64,000 nt of DNA from Modestobacter sp. VKM Ac-2984 (GCF_026967985.1 NZ_JAPVBJ010000012.1:93214-157213); one strand, 5' to 3'. Positions 50,296 to 60,288 are shown, numbered from the stretch's first letter. The notes: a model not told the origin generated them from the letters alone. A program made the numbers and translations.

Positions 50296-50459
50296 TCGAT
50301 CTCCCCCAGCTCGTCAGCCGCCCTCCTGGGCCGGCCGTCCGGTTGCCGGGTCAAGGTAGCGAGGGATGCCGACAAGTCGACTCGGGGCACGAGCTGTTCA
50401 TCCGGCAGCCGCCCGGACGGGCAGCCCGAGCGGATCGGCGTCCAAGGAGCCGACCCCGG

Positions 50460-51962
50460 CTAGGACCAGACCAGCGTGCCGTCGTCGAGGTCGGCGGCCG
50501 GCAGCAGCTCCCGCTCGACGGCGTACTCGTGCAGGTGCGTCCACGGCTCCCGGTCGCCCTGCTTGGGCATGAGGTGCATGGAGCGAGCCAGGTAGCCGGG
50601 GTTGAAGTTGGCCGGGTCGACCCAGGGGCCCAGCGGCATGTCGGCGTCCTCCGGCCGCAGCTGCGGGACGACCGTCGTCGCCCCCTTCTCCTCCATGTGC
50701 GCGAGGAGCCGGCACACGAAGTCGCTGATCAGGTCGGCCCGGAGCGTCCAGCTGTGCCGGAAGTAGCCGAACACGTAGGCCAGGTTCGGCAGGCCGGTGA
50801 ACATCAGCCCGCGGTAGGTGACGGTCTGCGCGAAGTCGACCGGTCCGTCGTCCACGGTGAAGGCGATGTCGCCGAAGACGCTGAGGTCGAAGCCGGTGGC
50901 GGTGACGACGACGTCGGCCTCCAGCTCCTCTCCCGACGTCAGCCGGATCCCCCGCTCGGTGAACGTCTCGATCGTGTCGGTGACGACGGAGGCCTTTCCC
51001 TCGCGCATGGCGGTGAACAGGTCGCCGTCGGGGAGGACGGCGATCCGCTGCTGCCACGGCCGGTACGACGGGTTGAAGTGCTTGTCGATGTCGACGTCCG
51101 GCGGCAGCTGAGGGCGCATCGACTCGATCAGGAACTCACGGGCCTCGTCCGGCGACTCGGCCGAGATGCGGGTGAGCTCGTCGAGCTCCGCGATGTAGGC
51201 CCGCCGCAGGATCTCGTGCGTCCAGTCCTCCGGGACGTCGAGCGCGCGGAGCGTCGTCGCCAGTTCGTGGGTCTTCGGTCGGGCGTAGAAGAAGGTCGGC
51301 GACCGCTGCAGCATCGTCACGTGCGCGGCGGTCTCGGCGATCGCGGGGATGAGCGTGGCCGCCGTCGCGCCCGAGCCGATGACGACCACCCGCTTGCCCG
51401 CGTAGTCGAGGTCAGCGGGCCACTTCTGCGGGTGGACGATCGGGCCCGGGAACCGGTCCGTGCCCGGCCACTGCGGCGTGTGGCCCTCGTCGTGCTTGTA
51501 GTAGCCCTGGCACATCCAGAGGAAGTCGGTGGTGAAGACGAGCTGCTCGTCGGTGTCGCCGCGGGTCACCTCCACGGTCCAGCGCCGGTCGTCGCTCGAC
51601 CAGCGCGCGGAGGTGACGCGGTGCTGGTGGCGGATGTGGGCGTCCAGGCCGCCGTCGCGGATGACCTCGTCGAGGTACCGGAGGATCTCCTCCGAGGACG
51701 CGATCGAGGGGCCGCGCCAGGGCTTGAACCGGTAGCCGAAGGTGAACAGGTCGCTGTCGGAGCGCACGCCCGGGTACGTGTGCGTGCGCCACGTCCCGCC
51801 GTGGCCGGCCAGGGCGTCGAGGACGACGAGGCTCTTGTCCGGGAAGCGTTCCCTGAGGTGGTGGGCGGCCCCGATGCCGGAGATCCCCGCTCCCACGATC
51901 AGCACGTCGACGTGCTCGACCCGCTCGTCGGTCGCCGTCCGAGCCGGCTGCGTCATCGTCAT
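50460..51962 (-). CDS. Flavin-containing monooxygenase (Baeyer-Villiger type)
   Basis: A 500-residue flavoprotein. FAD-binding GAGISGIGAAHHLRE (about 27-41), the TWRTHTYPGVRSDSD turn after it, NADPH-binding VIGSGATAATLIPAIAE (about 188-204), and VVTATGFDLSVFGD. The family-specific FxGxxxHxxxWP region is altered: here QWPGTDRFPGPIVHPQKWP gives PGPIVHPQKWP. Such enzymes oxidise ketones to esters or hydroxylate N/S atoms. GGGGGATC lies just before the ATG. Divergent from the alpha/beta hydrolase, which could cleave an ester product. Confidence 0.9.
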   Translation of the reverse strand: MTMTQPARTATDERVEHVDVLIVGAGISGIGAAHHLRERFPDKSLVVLDALAGHGGTWRTHTYPGVRSDSDLFTFGYRFKPWRGPSIASSEEILRYLDEVIRDGGLDAHIRHQHRVTSARWSSDDRRWTVEVTRGDTDEQLVFTTDFLWMCQGYYKHDEGHTPQWPGTDRFPGPIVHPQKWPADLDYAGKRVVVIGSGATAATLIPAIAETAAHVTMLQRSPTFFYARPKTHELATTLRALDVPEDWTHEILRRAYIAELDELTRISAESPDEAREFLIESMRPQLPPDVDIDKHFNPSYRPWQQRIAVLPDGDLFTAMREGKASVVTDTIETFTERGIRLTSGEELEADVVVTATGFDLSVFGDIAFTVDDGPVDFAQTVTYRGLMFTGLPNLAYVFGYFRHSWTLRADLISDFVCRLLAHMEEKGATTVVPQLRPEDADMPLGPWVDPANFNPGYLARSMHLMPKQGDREPWTHLHEYAVERELLPAADLDDGTLVWS

Positions 51963-52140
51963 GGCCGATCCCCCAGTTCCTGCGAGACGGCGCACCTCGT
52001 CGTGCGGCGTCCCCTCGCCGTTCTACCACTCACCACCGGCCATGTGTGGTCCAGCTCACTTTCTTGCCCGGTCCGCCTTTCGGCCGTCGACGACGTGTGG
52101 TGTGCTCCAGGCCACCCCTCAGCCGAGCACGGGAGTCCCG

Positions 52141-52974
52141 TTGAGCACACCGACGATCCACGCGCCGCGCACCGTCCAGGTCGGCGACATCGCCGTCGCC
52201 GTCCAGGAGTACGGCGACGGCGAGCCGCTGCTGGTGGTCAACGGCACGAGCCAGTCCCTCGGCTTCTGGGGTGACCTGGTGCAGGTGTGGGCGGGCAGCC
52301 ACCGGGTGGTCACCTACGACCTGCGCGGGATGGGCGGGACCGAGCGCGGGTCCAGCCCGTTCAGCATCGCCTCGCTGGCCGCCGACGCGCTCGGACTGCT
52401 CGACGCCCTGGAGATCGAGCGCACCCACGTGCTCGGCTACTCACTCGGCAGCGCGATCGCACAGGAGCTCGCCCTGGCCGCGCCGGAGCGGGTCAGCTCG
52501 CTCGTCCTGTACTGCACCTGGGCGCGGTCGGACGGCTTCCAACGGGCGCTGATGACCGGCCTGGCGCACCCGTGGCGGACCGGCGACCTGCCGGCGGCGC
52601 TCGGCGCCCTCGGCGTGGCCTTCTCCCCGCAGCTCCTCGACAGCCCGGAGTTCGGCACCCTCATCGAGGAGCTGCTCCCGCTGTTCCCCTCGACGCCGGA
52701 GCAGATCCGCACCACCGCCGAGCAGTGGGACGCCGACCTGGCACACGACACCCTGGACCGGCTCGACCGGATCACGGCGCCGACACTGGTGATCGCCGGG
52801 GAGCAGGACCTGCTGACCCCACCGTGGCACGGCCGGCAGGTGGCCGACGCCATCCCGGGTGCACGGCTGGAGATGTTCACCGGTCCCGGGTCCAGCCACG
52901 CGCTGGGGGTCGAGCGGGCCGAGGAGTTCGTGCCGCTGGTCGACGGCTTCCTCGCCGAGCACCGGACGTCCTGA
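52141..52974 (+). CDS. Alpha/beta hydrolase
   Basis: A 277-residue hydrolase: NGTSQSLGFWGD (oxyanion region), YDLRGMGGTE, GYSLGSAIAQELAL (nucleophile elbow, Ser), VIAGEQDLLTP (Asp) and GSSHALGVE (His) make a complete triad. The start is TTG at 52141 after CACGGGAG; no ATG or GTG with a site lies nearby. Opposite to the flavin monooxygenase with a 180-bp shared promoter region. Typical of esterases or hydrolases acting on small ring-opened compounds; substrate unknown. Confidence 0.85.
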   Translation: MSTPTIHAPRTVQVGDIAVAVQEYGDGEPLLVVNGTSQSLGFWGDLVQVWAGSHRVVTYDLRGMGGTERGSSPFSIASLAADALGLLDALEIERTHVLGYSLGSAIAQELALAAPERVSSLVLYCTWARSDGFQRALMTGLAHPWRTGDLPAALGALGVAFSPQLLDSPEFGTLIEELLPLFPSTPEQIRTTAEQWDADLAHDTLDRLDRITAPTLVIAGEQDLLTPPWHGRQVADAIPGARLEMFTGPGSSHALGVERAEEFVPLVDGFLAEHRTS

Positions 52975-52995
52975 CCCGGGCCGCCGCCTCCCGGC

Positions 52996-54174
52996 TCAGC
53001 GGGCGGCGGCGCGGGCGGCCAGCTGCTCCGGGGAGAACGCCAGGTCCAGCGCCTCGCGGGCGGCACCGAGCACGGCGGCCTGCTGGCCCACGCGGCTGAC
53101 CGCGATCTCCAAGCCGTCGGTGATCATCGGCGGGCACTGCGCGTAGATCGCCGACCGCACCCCGGCGACGAAGGCCTCAGCGCTGCTCAGGTGCCCGCCG
53201 ATCACCAACCGCTCGGGGTTGAAGAAGTTCAGGATGGTCGAGAGCACGGTGCCGGTGCTGCCGCCGGCCTCGCGCAGCAGCTGGGTGGTCAGCGGGTGCG
53301 CGTCCCGGGCCAGGTCGAGCATCCCCTCGGTGTCCGGGGCGGGGACGCCGCGCTCGGCGAGCTGCTCGACCAGGGCGGCGCCGCTGGCCACCGCGTCCAG
53401 GCAGCCGACCCGCCCGCACGAGCAGGGCACGGGCGGGGCGCCGGGCACGGTGGTGTGGCTGATGTCCCCGGCGAACCCGCCGCTCCCCCGGTGCAGCACC
53501 CCGCCGGCGACGACGCCGCAGCCGATGCCCGAGCCGACCTTCACGAACACCATCTGCTCCGCCGGTGAACCGCCGGCGGCGTGCTCGCCCAGTGCCATCA
53601 GGTTCGCGTCGTTCTGCACGATCACCGGCACGGGCAGCCACTGCCGCACGATCGCGGCGACGTCGGCACCGTTCCAGCCGGGCATCCGGGCCGGGGAGAC
53701 GACCAGCCCGGTGCGCGCACTGACCGGCCCGGGCACCCCCACGCACATGGCCAGCAGCGGCGCGGACTCGCCGAGCCCGTCGACGGCGTCGGTGACCGCG
53801 GTGACCACGGTGCGCAGCACCGCCTCCGGCCCGTCGGAGACGGCGATCGGCAGGTGCCGCTCGGCGACCTGCCGGCCGGCGGCGTCGAGGACGGCGATCG
53901 CCGCGTGCCGCTCCCCCAGGCTGACGGCGACCACCAGGCCGGCCGCGCCGCGCATCTCCAGCCGGCGCGGCGGCCGCCCCCCGGCCGAGGGTCCGCTGCC
54001 GGTCTCCACGAGCCAGCCGCGGCGGATGAGCATCTCCACCCGGGCGGCGGCGGTGGTCGCCGAGAGCCCCGTCTCGCGGGCGACGTCGGCGCGCGAGGAG
54101 GCGCGGCCGAGCCGGACGAGGGAGAGCACCTCGCTCGGGGAGGTGGCCGACCGGTCACCGGCGGGGGTGGGCAT
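52996..54174 (-). CDS. ROK-family transcriptional repressor
   Basis: A 392-residue protein. Winged helix-turn-helix ([20 protein letters not shown], then [21 protein letters not shown]), then a ROK domain with [26 protein letters not shown] and the zinc motif [18 protein letters not shown] repressors such as NagC/Mlc respond to sugars or sugar phosphates. It diverges from the ABC/asparaginase/ROK-kinase operon, so it most likely controls that operon. ATG 54174 lacks a strong ribosome-binding site. Confidence 0.88.
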   Translation of the reverse strand: MPTPAGDRSATSPSEVLSLVRLGRASSRADVARETGLSATTAAARVEMLIRRGWLVETGSGPSAGGRPPRRLEMRGAAGLVVAVSLGERHAAIAVLDAAGRQVAERHLPIAVSDGPEAVLRTVVTAVTDAVDGLGESAPLLAMCVGVPGPVSARTGLVVSPARMPGWNGADVAAIVRQWLPVPVIVQNDANLMALGEHAAGGSPAEQMVFVKVGSGIGCGVVAGGVLHRGSGGFAGDISHTTVPGAPPVPCSCGRVGCLDAVASGAALVEQLAERGVPAPDTEGMLDLARDAHPLTTQLLREAGGSTGTVLSTILNFFNPERLVIGGHLSSAEAFVAGVRSAIYAQCPPMITDGLEIAVSRVGQQAAVLGAAREALDLAFSPEQLAARAAAR

Positions 54175-54184
54175 GTCGATCAGT

Positions 54185-54232
54185 GAAGCAACGCCCGCCG
54201 TCCGAAGCAACGGCCACTTACTCCGGAAGTGG
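54185..54232. promoter_or_regulatory. Candidate ROK operators in the divergent promoter region
   Basis: Direct repeats GAAGCAACG at 54185-54193 and 54204-54212, then the inverted repeat CCACTT-ACTCCGG-AAGTGG (54214-54232). A second CCACTT stands about 48 bp further on. All lie between the ROK repressor start and the importer ATPase start. Confidence 0.5.
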
Positions 54233-54314
54233 AAATACTTCATGGACTTCTCGTTGTAACGATCGCCACTTAGCCTTCCTCCAACGTTCAACGCCGATCG
54301 TGAGGAGGACGACC

Positions 54315-55055
54315 ATGAGCACACCGATGGTGAGCATGCGCGGCGTCGACAAGCGCTTCGGCGACCTGCACGTGCTGTGCTCGATCGACCTGGACGTCGC
54401 TCCGCAGGAGGTCGTCGTGGTCATCGGGCCGTCCGGGTCGGGCAAGTCGACGCTCTGCCGCACGATCAACCGCCTCGAACCGATCGACGCCGGCGAGATC
54501 CGGGTCGACGGCCGGCCGCTGCCCGAGGAGGGCGCCCAGCTCGCCCAGCTGCGCGCCGACGTCGGCATGGTCTTCCAGTCCTTCAACCTGTTCGGCCACC
54601 TGAGCGTGCTGGACAACGTGATGCTGGCACCGCTGAAGGTCCGCAAGGTGTCCAAGGCGACCGCCCGCGCCGAGGCGATGGCGCTGCTGGAGCGGGTGGG
54701 CATCGCCGACAAGGCCGACCGCTTCCCCGCCCAGCTCTCCGGCGGCCAGCAACAGCGTGCCGCGATCGCCCGGTCGCTGGCGATGCACCCGAAGCTGATG
54801 CTCTTCGACGAGCCGACCTCCGCGCTGGACCCGGAGATGGTCAGCGAGGTCCTCGAGGTGATGGTCGGCCTCGCCCGGGACGGCATGACGATGGTCGTGG
54901 TGACCCACGAGATGGGCTTCGCCCGCCGTGCCGCCGACCGCGTCGTCTTCATGGACGCCGGTCAGATCGTCGAAGAGGCCCCACCGGCGGAGTTCTTCGA
55001 CGCCACCAGGAGCGAGCGCGCGCGCTCGTTCCTCTCCAACGTGCTGGCCCACTGA
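54315..55055 (+). CDS. Polar amino acid ABC transporter ATP-binding protein (GlnQ-like)
   Basis: A 246-residue ATPase: [20 protein letters not shown] (Walker A), [35 protein letters not shown] (signature), [16 protein letters not shown] (Walker B) and [12 protein letters not shown] (switch His). It matches glutamine/glutamate-type importers throughout. GAGGAGG (54302-54308) precedes the ATG. First gene of a seven-gene unit that runs to the terminator at 60287. Confidence 0.93.
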   Translation: MSTPMVSMRGVDKRFGDLHVLCSIDLDVAPQEVVVVIGPSGSGKSTLCRTINRLEPIDAGEIRVDGRPLPEEGAQLAQLRADVGMVFQSFNLFGHLSVLDNVMLAPLKVRKVSKATARAEAMALLERVGIADKADRFPAQLSGGQQQRAAIARSLAMHPKLMLFDEPTSALDPEMVSEVLEVMVGLARDGMTMVVVTHEMGFARRAADRVVFMDAGQIVEEAPPAEFFDATRSERARSFLSNVLAH

Positions 55056-55136
55056 CGGCCGAGCGCACCCCGGGCGGACCCGCCCACCCCACGCCCGGCG
55101 CCGCTCCCCCGGCAGGGCTGATCAGAAAGGCAAGGC

Positions 55137-56096
55137 ATGAGTGACATCCGCCTTCCCAGGCGTCGCTTCCCGTTGATCACCGCCGTGCTGGCCACCGCCT
55201 CGGTGGCGGTCGCCGGGTGCGGGTCGTCCGAGTCCTCGTCCGACGCCGTCCCGGGTGGTGGCGGCGACACCGCCGCCGCCGGCCTGGACGCCGTCTACGA
55301 GAACGCGCCGGTCGCCGACGACTCCGCGATCCCCTCGGGCTCGACGATGGCCGAGATCCAGGAGCGCGGCGTGCTGCGCGTCGCCGCCGCCCTCGACGCA
55401 CCGCTGCTCTCCCAGCAGGATCCGAGCAACCCCGAGGACGTCGAGGGCTTCGACATCGACCTGGCGAAGATGCTCGCCATCTACCTCCTGGGCGAGCCGA
55501 ACATCGAGATCGTGCCGCCGGCGTCGGAGACCCGGGAGGCGCTGCTGCAGAACGGCACCGTCGACGCCGTCTTCAACACCTACACGATCACCGAGGAGCG
55601 GGCCGAGCAGATCGACTTCGCCGGCCCGTACTTCACCTCGGGGCTGGCCGTCGCGACCCGGGCGGACAACGAGGACATCGACAGCGTCGAGGACCTCAAC
55701 GGCAAGGACGTCATCGTCGGCGCGAACACCCCGGCGGTCACCGCGGTGCCCGAGGTGGCCCCCGACGCCGAGGTGACCAGCTTCGCCACCGACCCGCAGG
55801 CGGTGCAGGCGCTGGTGCAGGGCCGCGGCGACGCCTACGTGCAGGACTACACCCTGCTGCTGGCTGCGGCGGCGAACAACCCCGACATCAAGATCGCCGT
55901 CCAGCCCTTCACGGAGGAGCCGTACGGCATCGGGCTCCCGCCGGAGGACGCGGAGTACCAGGCGTTCGTCAACGACTGGCTGGAGCAGATCCAGGAGGAC
56001 GGCTCCTGGGCCGAGATCTGGGAGGCGACCCTCGGCACGGTCGTCGAGGGCGACGCCCCGACGCCGCCCGAGATCGGCTCGGTGCCGGGCTCCTGA
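55137..56096 (+). CDS. Polar amino acid ABC transporter substrate-binding lipoprotein
   Basis: A 319-residue family 3 solute-binding protein. Lipobox VAGC near residue 27, then a Ser/Gly linker. The binding fold shows RGVLRVAAALDAPLLSQ, EDVEGFDIDLAKMLAI, NTYTITEERAEQIDFAGPYF and YGIGLPPEDAEYQAFVNDWL, typical of glutamate, glutamine or aspartate binders. The usual acidic-ligand residues cannot be assigned with confidence. It lies 81 bp after the ATPase gene. Confidence 0.92.
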   Translation: MSDIRLPRRRFPLITAVLATASVAVAGCGSSESSSDAVPGGGGDTAAAGLDAVYENAPVADDSAIPSGSTMAEIQERGVLRVAAALDAPLLSQQDPSNPEDVEGFDIDLAKMLAIYLLGEPNIEIVPPASETREALLQNGTVDAVFNTYTITEERAEQIDFAGPYFTSGLAVATRADNEDIDSVEDLNGKDVIVGANTPAVTAVPEVAPDAEVTSFATDPQAVQALVQGRGDAYVQDYTLLLAAAANNPDIKIAVQPFTEEPYGIGLPPEDAEYQAFVNDWLEQIQEDGSWAEIWEATLGTVVEGDAPTPPEIGSVPGS

Positions 56097-56138
56097 CCCG
56101 GCGCCCCTGAGGCAGCAGCGCCAGCAGAGGACGACGAC

Positions 56139-56783
56139 GTGACTGCAGTGATCGAGAACCTGGACCCCTTGCTGAGGGCGCTGGGGACCACCGTGCTGAT
56201 CCTGGTGATCTCTGCGGTCGGCTCCCTCGTGCTCGGCGTGCTGGTCACCGTGGCCCGGGTCAGCCCGATCCCGGTGCTGCGCGGGGCCGCGTTCGCCTAC
56301 GTGCAGGTGTTCGTCAACGTCCCTCTGCTGGCGCTGCTGCTGCTGGCCGTCTTCGCGCTGCCCGACGCCGGGCTGCTGATGCCGCTGACCACCACGGTCA
56401 TCGTCGTGCTCACCGTCTACGAGGCGGCGTACGTCGCCGAGGCGGTGCGCAGCGGCATCAACACCGTCGCCGCCGGGCAGGTCGAGGCCGCCCGGGCGCT
56501 GGGGCTGCGGCTGTCGCAGACGCTGCGGCACGTCGTCGTCCCGCAGGCGGTGCGCGCCGTCGTCCAGCCGCTGGGCAACGTGATGATCGCGCTGCTGATG
56601 AACACCGCGCTGGCCGCCACCGTCGGCGTGGTCGAGCTGACGTCGGCGGTGAACAAGGTGAACCTCGTCGCGGCCCAGCCGATCCCGATCTTCACCGCCG
56701 CCGGCCTCACCTACATGGCGCTCGCGCTGGCCATCGGGCTGGCCGCCGGGCGGATCGAGAAGAAGGTGGCGATCCACCGATGA
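56139..56783 (+). CDS. Polar amino acid ABC transporter permease 1
   Basis: A 214-residue HisM/GlnP-type permease with about five helices. The EAA loop AARALGLRLSQTLRHVVVPQ precedes AVRAVVQPLGNVMIALLMNT. GTG at 56139 follows CAGAGGACG. Its stop overlaps the next ATG (ATGA), so both permeases are translated together. Confidence 0.92.
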   Translation: MTAVIENLDPLLRALGTTVLILVISAVGSLVLGVLVTVARVSPIPVLRGAAFAYVQVFVNVPLLALLLLAVFALPDAGLLMPLTTTVIVVLTVYEAAYVAEAVRSGINTVAAGQVEAARALGLRLSQTLRHVVVPQAVRAVVQPLGNVMIALLMNTALAATVGVVELTSAVNKVNLVAAQPIPIFTAAGLTYMALALAIGLAAGRIEKKVAIHR

Positions 56784-57649
56784 GCCACACCGGTGCGTTC
56801 CTCTACGACGCCCCCGGGCCCCGCACCCGCCGGCGGATCATGCTCGGCTCGGTGGTCAGCGCCCTGGTGCTGGCCGGCCTGCTGACCCTGGCGCTGGTGC
56901 AGTTCGGCCGGACCGGGCAGCTGGACGCCGACCGGTGGACTCCGTTCCTCGACTGGCCGATCTGGTCCTACCTGCTGGTCGGGCTGCGTGGCACGGCGCT
57001 GGCGGCCGCGCTGGTCGCCGTCCTGGCCGGGGCGTTCGGCGTGCTGCTGGCCATCGGCCGACTGTCGCAGAGCCGGCCGCTGCGCTGGCTGTCGACCGGC
57101 TACATCGAGGTGGCCCGCACCATCCCGGTGCTGCTGCTGATCTACCTGATGCTGTTCGGGCTGCCGGCCTACGGGATCAACCTGCCGGTGCTCTGGAAGC
57201 TCGTCGTGCCGTTGACCATCGCCAACGCCGCGGTGGTCGCCGAGATCGTCCGGGCCGGGGTGCTGGCCCTGCCGCGCGGGCAGATGGAGGCGGCGCTGAG
57301 CCTGGGCATCCGGCGCGGCCAGGCGATGCGGTTCGTCGTCCTGCCCCAGGCGCTGCGGCACGTGACGCCGTCCCTGGTCACCCAGCTGGTGAGCCTGATC
57401 AAGGACACGTCGCTGGGCTACGTCGTCGCCTTCACCGAGCTGCTGTACCGGGCGCAGGTGCTCAGCGCCTACAACCGGCTGCTCATCCAGACCTTCCTCG
57501 TGGTGGCGCTGATCTACCTGGTGTTCAACGGCGCCCTGTCCTACCTGGCCGCACGGCTGCGCACCCGGGTCCGCCGCCAGGTGGCGCCGCCGTCCGGGCC
57601 CGCCGAGCAGGCCGCCGACCGTGAACTGGAGACCCCCGTTGTCCGCTGA
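56780..57649 (+). CDS. Polar amino acid ABC transporter permease 2
   Basis: A 289-residue HisM-type permease, longer than permease 1 by a basic N-terminus (GPRTRRR) and a C-terminal tail. GLRGTALAAALVAVLAGAFG, an EAA loop ALSLGIRRGQAMRFVVLPQA, and LVSLIKDTSLGYVVAFTELL are standard. It overlaps the asparaginase start region by a few bases. Confidence 0.92.
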   Translation: MSHTGAFLYDAPGPRTRRRIMLGSVVSALVLAGLLTLALVQFGRTGQLDADRWTPFLDWPIWSYLLVGLRGTALAAALVAVLAGAFGVLLAIGRLSQSRPLRWLSTGYIEVARTIPVLLLIYLMLFGLPAYGINLPVLWKLVVPLTIANAAVVAEIVRAGVLALPRGQMEAALSLGIRRGQAMRFVVLPQALRHVTPSLVTQLVSLIKDTSLGYVVAFTELLYRAQVLSAYNRLLIQTFLVVALIYLVFNGALSYLAARLRTRVRRQVAPPSGPAEQAADRELETPVVR

Positions 57650-58601
57650 ACTGGCCGTGGTCCGCCGCTCGGGCCTGGTGGAGAGCCGGCACCTCGGCTC
57701 GCTGCTCGCCCTGGACGCCGACGGTTCCGTGGCGCTGTCATTGGGCGATCCCGACGCCACGATCCTGCCGCGCTCCACCACCAAGCCGCTGCAGGCGCTG
57801 GCCTGCCTGACCGCCGGCGCCCCGCTGACCGGGGCGGAGCTGGCGATCGCCGCCGGCAGCCACACCGGCGAGGACGCGCACGTCGACGTCGTCCGCCGGC
57901 TGCTGGACCGGGCCGGGCTGGACGAGTCGGCGCTGCAGTGCCCGGTCGACTGGCCCGAGGACGAGGCGACCCGCGTCGCGCTCATCCGGGCCGGCGCAGA
58001 ACGCAGTGCGGTGCGGATGAACTGCTCGGGCAAGCACGCCGCGATGTTGCTGGCCTGCGCGGTCAACGGCTGGCCGGTGGGTACCTACCTCGATCCAGGC
58101 CACCCGCTCCAGCAGCACGTGCGCGCGGTGACCGCGGAGTGGACCGGTGCGCCGGTGCGGCACGACGCGATCGACGGCTGCGGCGCCCCGCTGTTCGGCA
58201 CCACGGTGCGCGGGCTGGCGACCGCCTTCCGTGCGCTGTCGCTGGCCACGGACGGACCGGCCGCCGAGGTGGCCGCTGCCATGCGGACGCACCCCTTCTT
58301 CGTGGGCGGCACCGGGCACCAGAACTCCGCGGTGATGGAGCTGGTGCCGGGTGCGGTGGCCAAGGGCGGTGCGGAGGGCGTCATCGGCGTCGCCGGTCCG
58401 GATGGTCAGTCGGTGGCGATGAAGGTGGTCGACGGCAGCCCGCGGGCGACGACGCTGCTGGCGCTGACCGTGCTGGGTGGGCTGGGCGTGGACGTCTCCG
58501 CCGCGGCCTCGCTGACCACGCTCCCGGTGCTCGGCGGTGGGGTGCCGGTCGGTGCGATCGAGCCGGGCGCCGACGTCCTCGCGTGGCTGGCCGGCCGGTG
58601 A
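57639..58601 (+). CDS. Asparaginase II family protein (pfam06089 type)
   Basis: A 320-residue protein of the actinobacterial/rhizobial asparaginase family, unrelated to bacterial type I/II ansA/ansB. Marks: SRHLGSLLALDADGSV, RSTTKPLQALACL (Ser-Thr-Thr-Lys active region), ASGSHTGE-like AIAAGSHTGEDAHVD, MNCSGKHAAML and GCGAPLFGTTV. The TTG at 57639 is preferred because GGAG lies 8 bases before it; a GTG at 57621 is possible. It overlaps CutC by four bases (GTGA). In an operon with an amino-acid importer it would release ammonia from asparagine or an asparagine conjugate. Confidence 0.87.
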   Translation: MSAELAVVRRSGLVESRHLGSLLALDADGSVALSLGDPDATILPRSTTKPLQALACLTAGAPLTGAELAIAAGSHTGEDAHVDVVRRLLDRAGLDESALQCPVDWPEDEATRVALIRAGAERSAVRMNCSGKHAAMLLACAVNGWPVGTYLDPGHPLQQHVRAVTAEWTGAPVRHDAIDGCGAPLFGTTVRGLATAFRALSLATDGPAAEVAAAMRTHPFFVGGTGHQNSAVMELVPGAVAKGGAEGVIGVAGPDGQSVAMKVVDGSPRATTLLALTVLGGLGVDVSAAASLTTLPVLGGGVPVGAIEPGADVLAWLAGR

Positions 58602-59329
58602 CCGCGGTCGAGATCTGCATCGACGACGTCGCCGGCGCGACGATCGCCGAGGAGTGCGGGGCGGACCGGGTCGAGGTGTGCGCGGCGCTGTCGGAGGGCG
58701 GGACGACGCCGTCGATCGGGCTGGTGTCCACGGTCCTCGCCGAGGTGTCGCGGATCGGCGTGCAGGTGCTTATCCGGCCGCGCGCCGGGGACTTCGTGTA
58801 CTCCCCCGCCGAGGTCGACGTGATGCTCGCCGACATCGCCGCCGTCCGGGCGCTGCCCGCGTCGGCACAGGTCGGGTTCGTGGTCGGGGCGCTGACCGCC
58901 GAGGGCGCGATCGACACCGCCGTCCTCTCCCGGCTGGTGACGGCCGCCGGGCGGTGCCCGGTGACGTTCCACCGGGCGTTCGACACCCTCCCCGACCTCC
59001 CCGCCGCGCTGCCGGTGCTGATCTCCGCCGGGGTCTCCCGGGTGCTGACCTCGGGTGGTGCGCCGACGGCGGCGGCGGGGGCAGCCATGCTGCGCTCGCT
59101 GGTCGAGCTGGCGGGCGACCGGATCACCGTGCTCGCCGGCGGGTCGGTGCGTGGGTCGAACGTGGCACCCCTCGTCGCGGAGACCGGTGTGCCGGAGGTG
59201 CACCTGCGGGCGGCCTCGCCGGTCGTCTCCTCGGCCGCCGGCTCGGCCACCGGCGTCGACTACGCCGTCCCGCGACTGGCCACCTCCCCCGGCCCGATCC
59301 GGGCCGTACTCGAGGCGCTCGCCTCGTGA
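58598..59329 (+). CDS. cutC: CutC-family TIM-barrel protein
   Basis: A 243-residue protein: EICIDDVAGATIAEECGADR, VEVCAALSEGGTTPS, QVLIRPRAGDFVYS, TFHRAFDT and RVLTSGGAPTA are the standard CutC strands. Once linked to copper tolerance, CutC has no proven copper role in most bacteria and is better seen as a TIM-barrel of unknown activity. It overlaps its neighbours on both sides (GTGA at 58598 and 59326), so it is made as part of the asparaginase-ROK kinase unit, which argues for a metabolic role here. Confidence 0.9.
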   Translation: MTAVEICIDDVAGATIAEECGADRVEVCAALSEGGTTPSIGLVSTVLAEVSRIGVQVLIRPRAGDFVYSPAEVDVMLADIAAVRALPASAQVGFVVGALTAEGAIDTAVLSRLVTAAGRCPVTFHRAFDTLPDLPAALPVLISAGVSRVLTSGGAPTAAAGAAMLRSLVELAGDRITVLAGGSVRGSNVAPLVAETGVPEVHLRAASPVVSSAAGSATGVDYAVPRLATSPGPIRAVLEALAS

Positions 59330-60288
59330 CGACCACTCCCGCGGTGCTGGCGCTCGACGTCGGCGGCACGTCGATGAAGGGCGCGGTCGTGACGCGCGAC
59401 GGCCGGCCGGTCGTGGTCGAGCGCTGGCCCACCGACCCGGCGACGGACACCGTCGGCGCCATCGCCGGCCACCTCCGCTCGCTGGCGGGCGTCGCACGTG
59501 AGGAGGGCCTGGACGTGGTCGGCGCTGGCGTGGTGACCCCCGGGATGCTCGACGAGGCGGCCGGGACGGTCGTCTACGCGTCGAACCTGGACTGGCGGGA
59601 CGTGCCGCTGCGGGCGCTGCTGGCCGGGGCGACCGGACTGCCCGTGGTGACCGGCCACGACGTGCGGACGGCGGGGCTGGCCGAGCAGCTGCTCGGGGCG
59701 GCGCGCGGCGTCGAGGACTTCGTGCTGGTGACCATCGGAACCGGCGTGGCCGCGGCACTGGTGACCGGCGGGCGGCCGGTGACCGGGGACGGCGGGGCGG
59801 CCGGCGAGCTCGGCCACATCCCGATGGTGCCCGGCGGCGAGGCGTGCACGTGCGGACAGAGCGGGTGCTTGGAGGTGTACGCGTCGGGCGCCGGGCTGGC
59901 CCGCCGGTATGCGGCTCTCTCCGGTGTCTCGCTGCCGGCGGAGGACGTCGTCGCCCGGCTGGGGCGCGACGCGGACGCCGACCGGGTGTGGGCCGAGGCG
60001 ATGCAGGTGCTGGTCCAGGGGCTGGTGACCGCGACGCTGCTGCTGGACCCGACGACGATCGTGCTCGGCGGCGGCTTCACCGCGGCCGGGGACGCCCTGC
60101 TGGAACCACTCCGGGCTGGCCTGGCCGCTGGCCTCGCCTGGCGCTCCGCCCCGCCAGTGAAGCTGGCCGAACTCGGCAGCGAAGCCGGCTGGATCGGCGC
60201 CGCCGCCCTCGCCTTCCGCCATGCCGGCCACGCCGACGCCCTCGGGACCTGGACCCCAGAAGCCCTCCTCGGCGCTCCCATCCCCTGA
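59326..60288 (+). CDS. ROK-family sugar kinase
   Basis: A 320-residue kinase: [15 protein letters not shown] (ATP loop), [25 protein letters not shown] (catalytic Asp), [27 protein letters not shown] and the zinc motif [15 protein letters not shown]. It phosphorylates a hexose or N-acetylhexosamine. It is the last gene of the operon, overlapping CutC by four bases and ending inside a palindromic terminator. The ROK repressor at 52996 could sense its substrate or product. Confidence 0.9.
   Translation: MTTTPAVLALDVGGTSMKGAVVTRDGRPVVVERWPTDPATDTVGAIAGHLRSLAGVAREEGLDVVGAGVVTPGMLDEAAGTVVYASNLDWRDVPLRALLAGATGLPVVTGHDVRTAGLAEQLLGAARGVEDFVLVTIGTGVAAALVTGGRPVTGDGGAAGELGHIPMVPGGEACTCGQSGCLEVYASGAGLARRYAALSGVSLPAEDVVARLGRDADADRVWAEAMQVLVQGLVTATLLLDPTTIVLGGGFTAAGDALLEPLRAGLAAGLAWRSAPPVKLAELGSEAGWIGAAALAFRHAGHADALGTWTPEALLGAPIP

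Noticed and set aside
52996..54174. Sugar kinase rather than regulator
   Set aside because: An N-terminal winged helix-turn-helix precedes the ROK domain, which marks the repressor branch.
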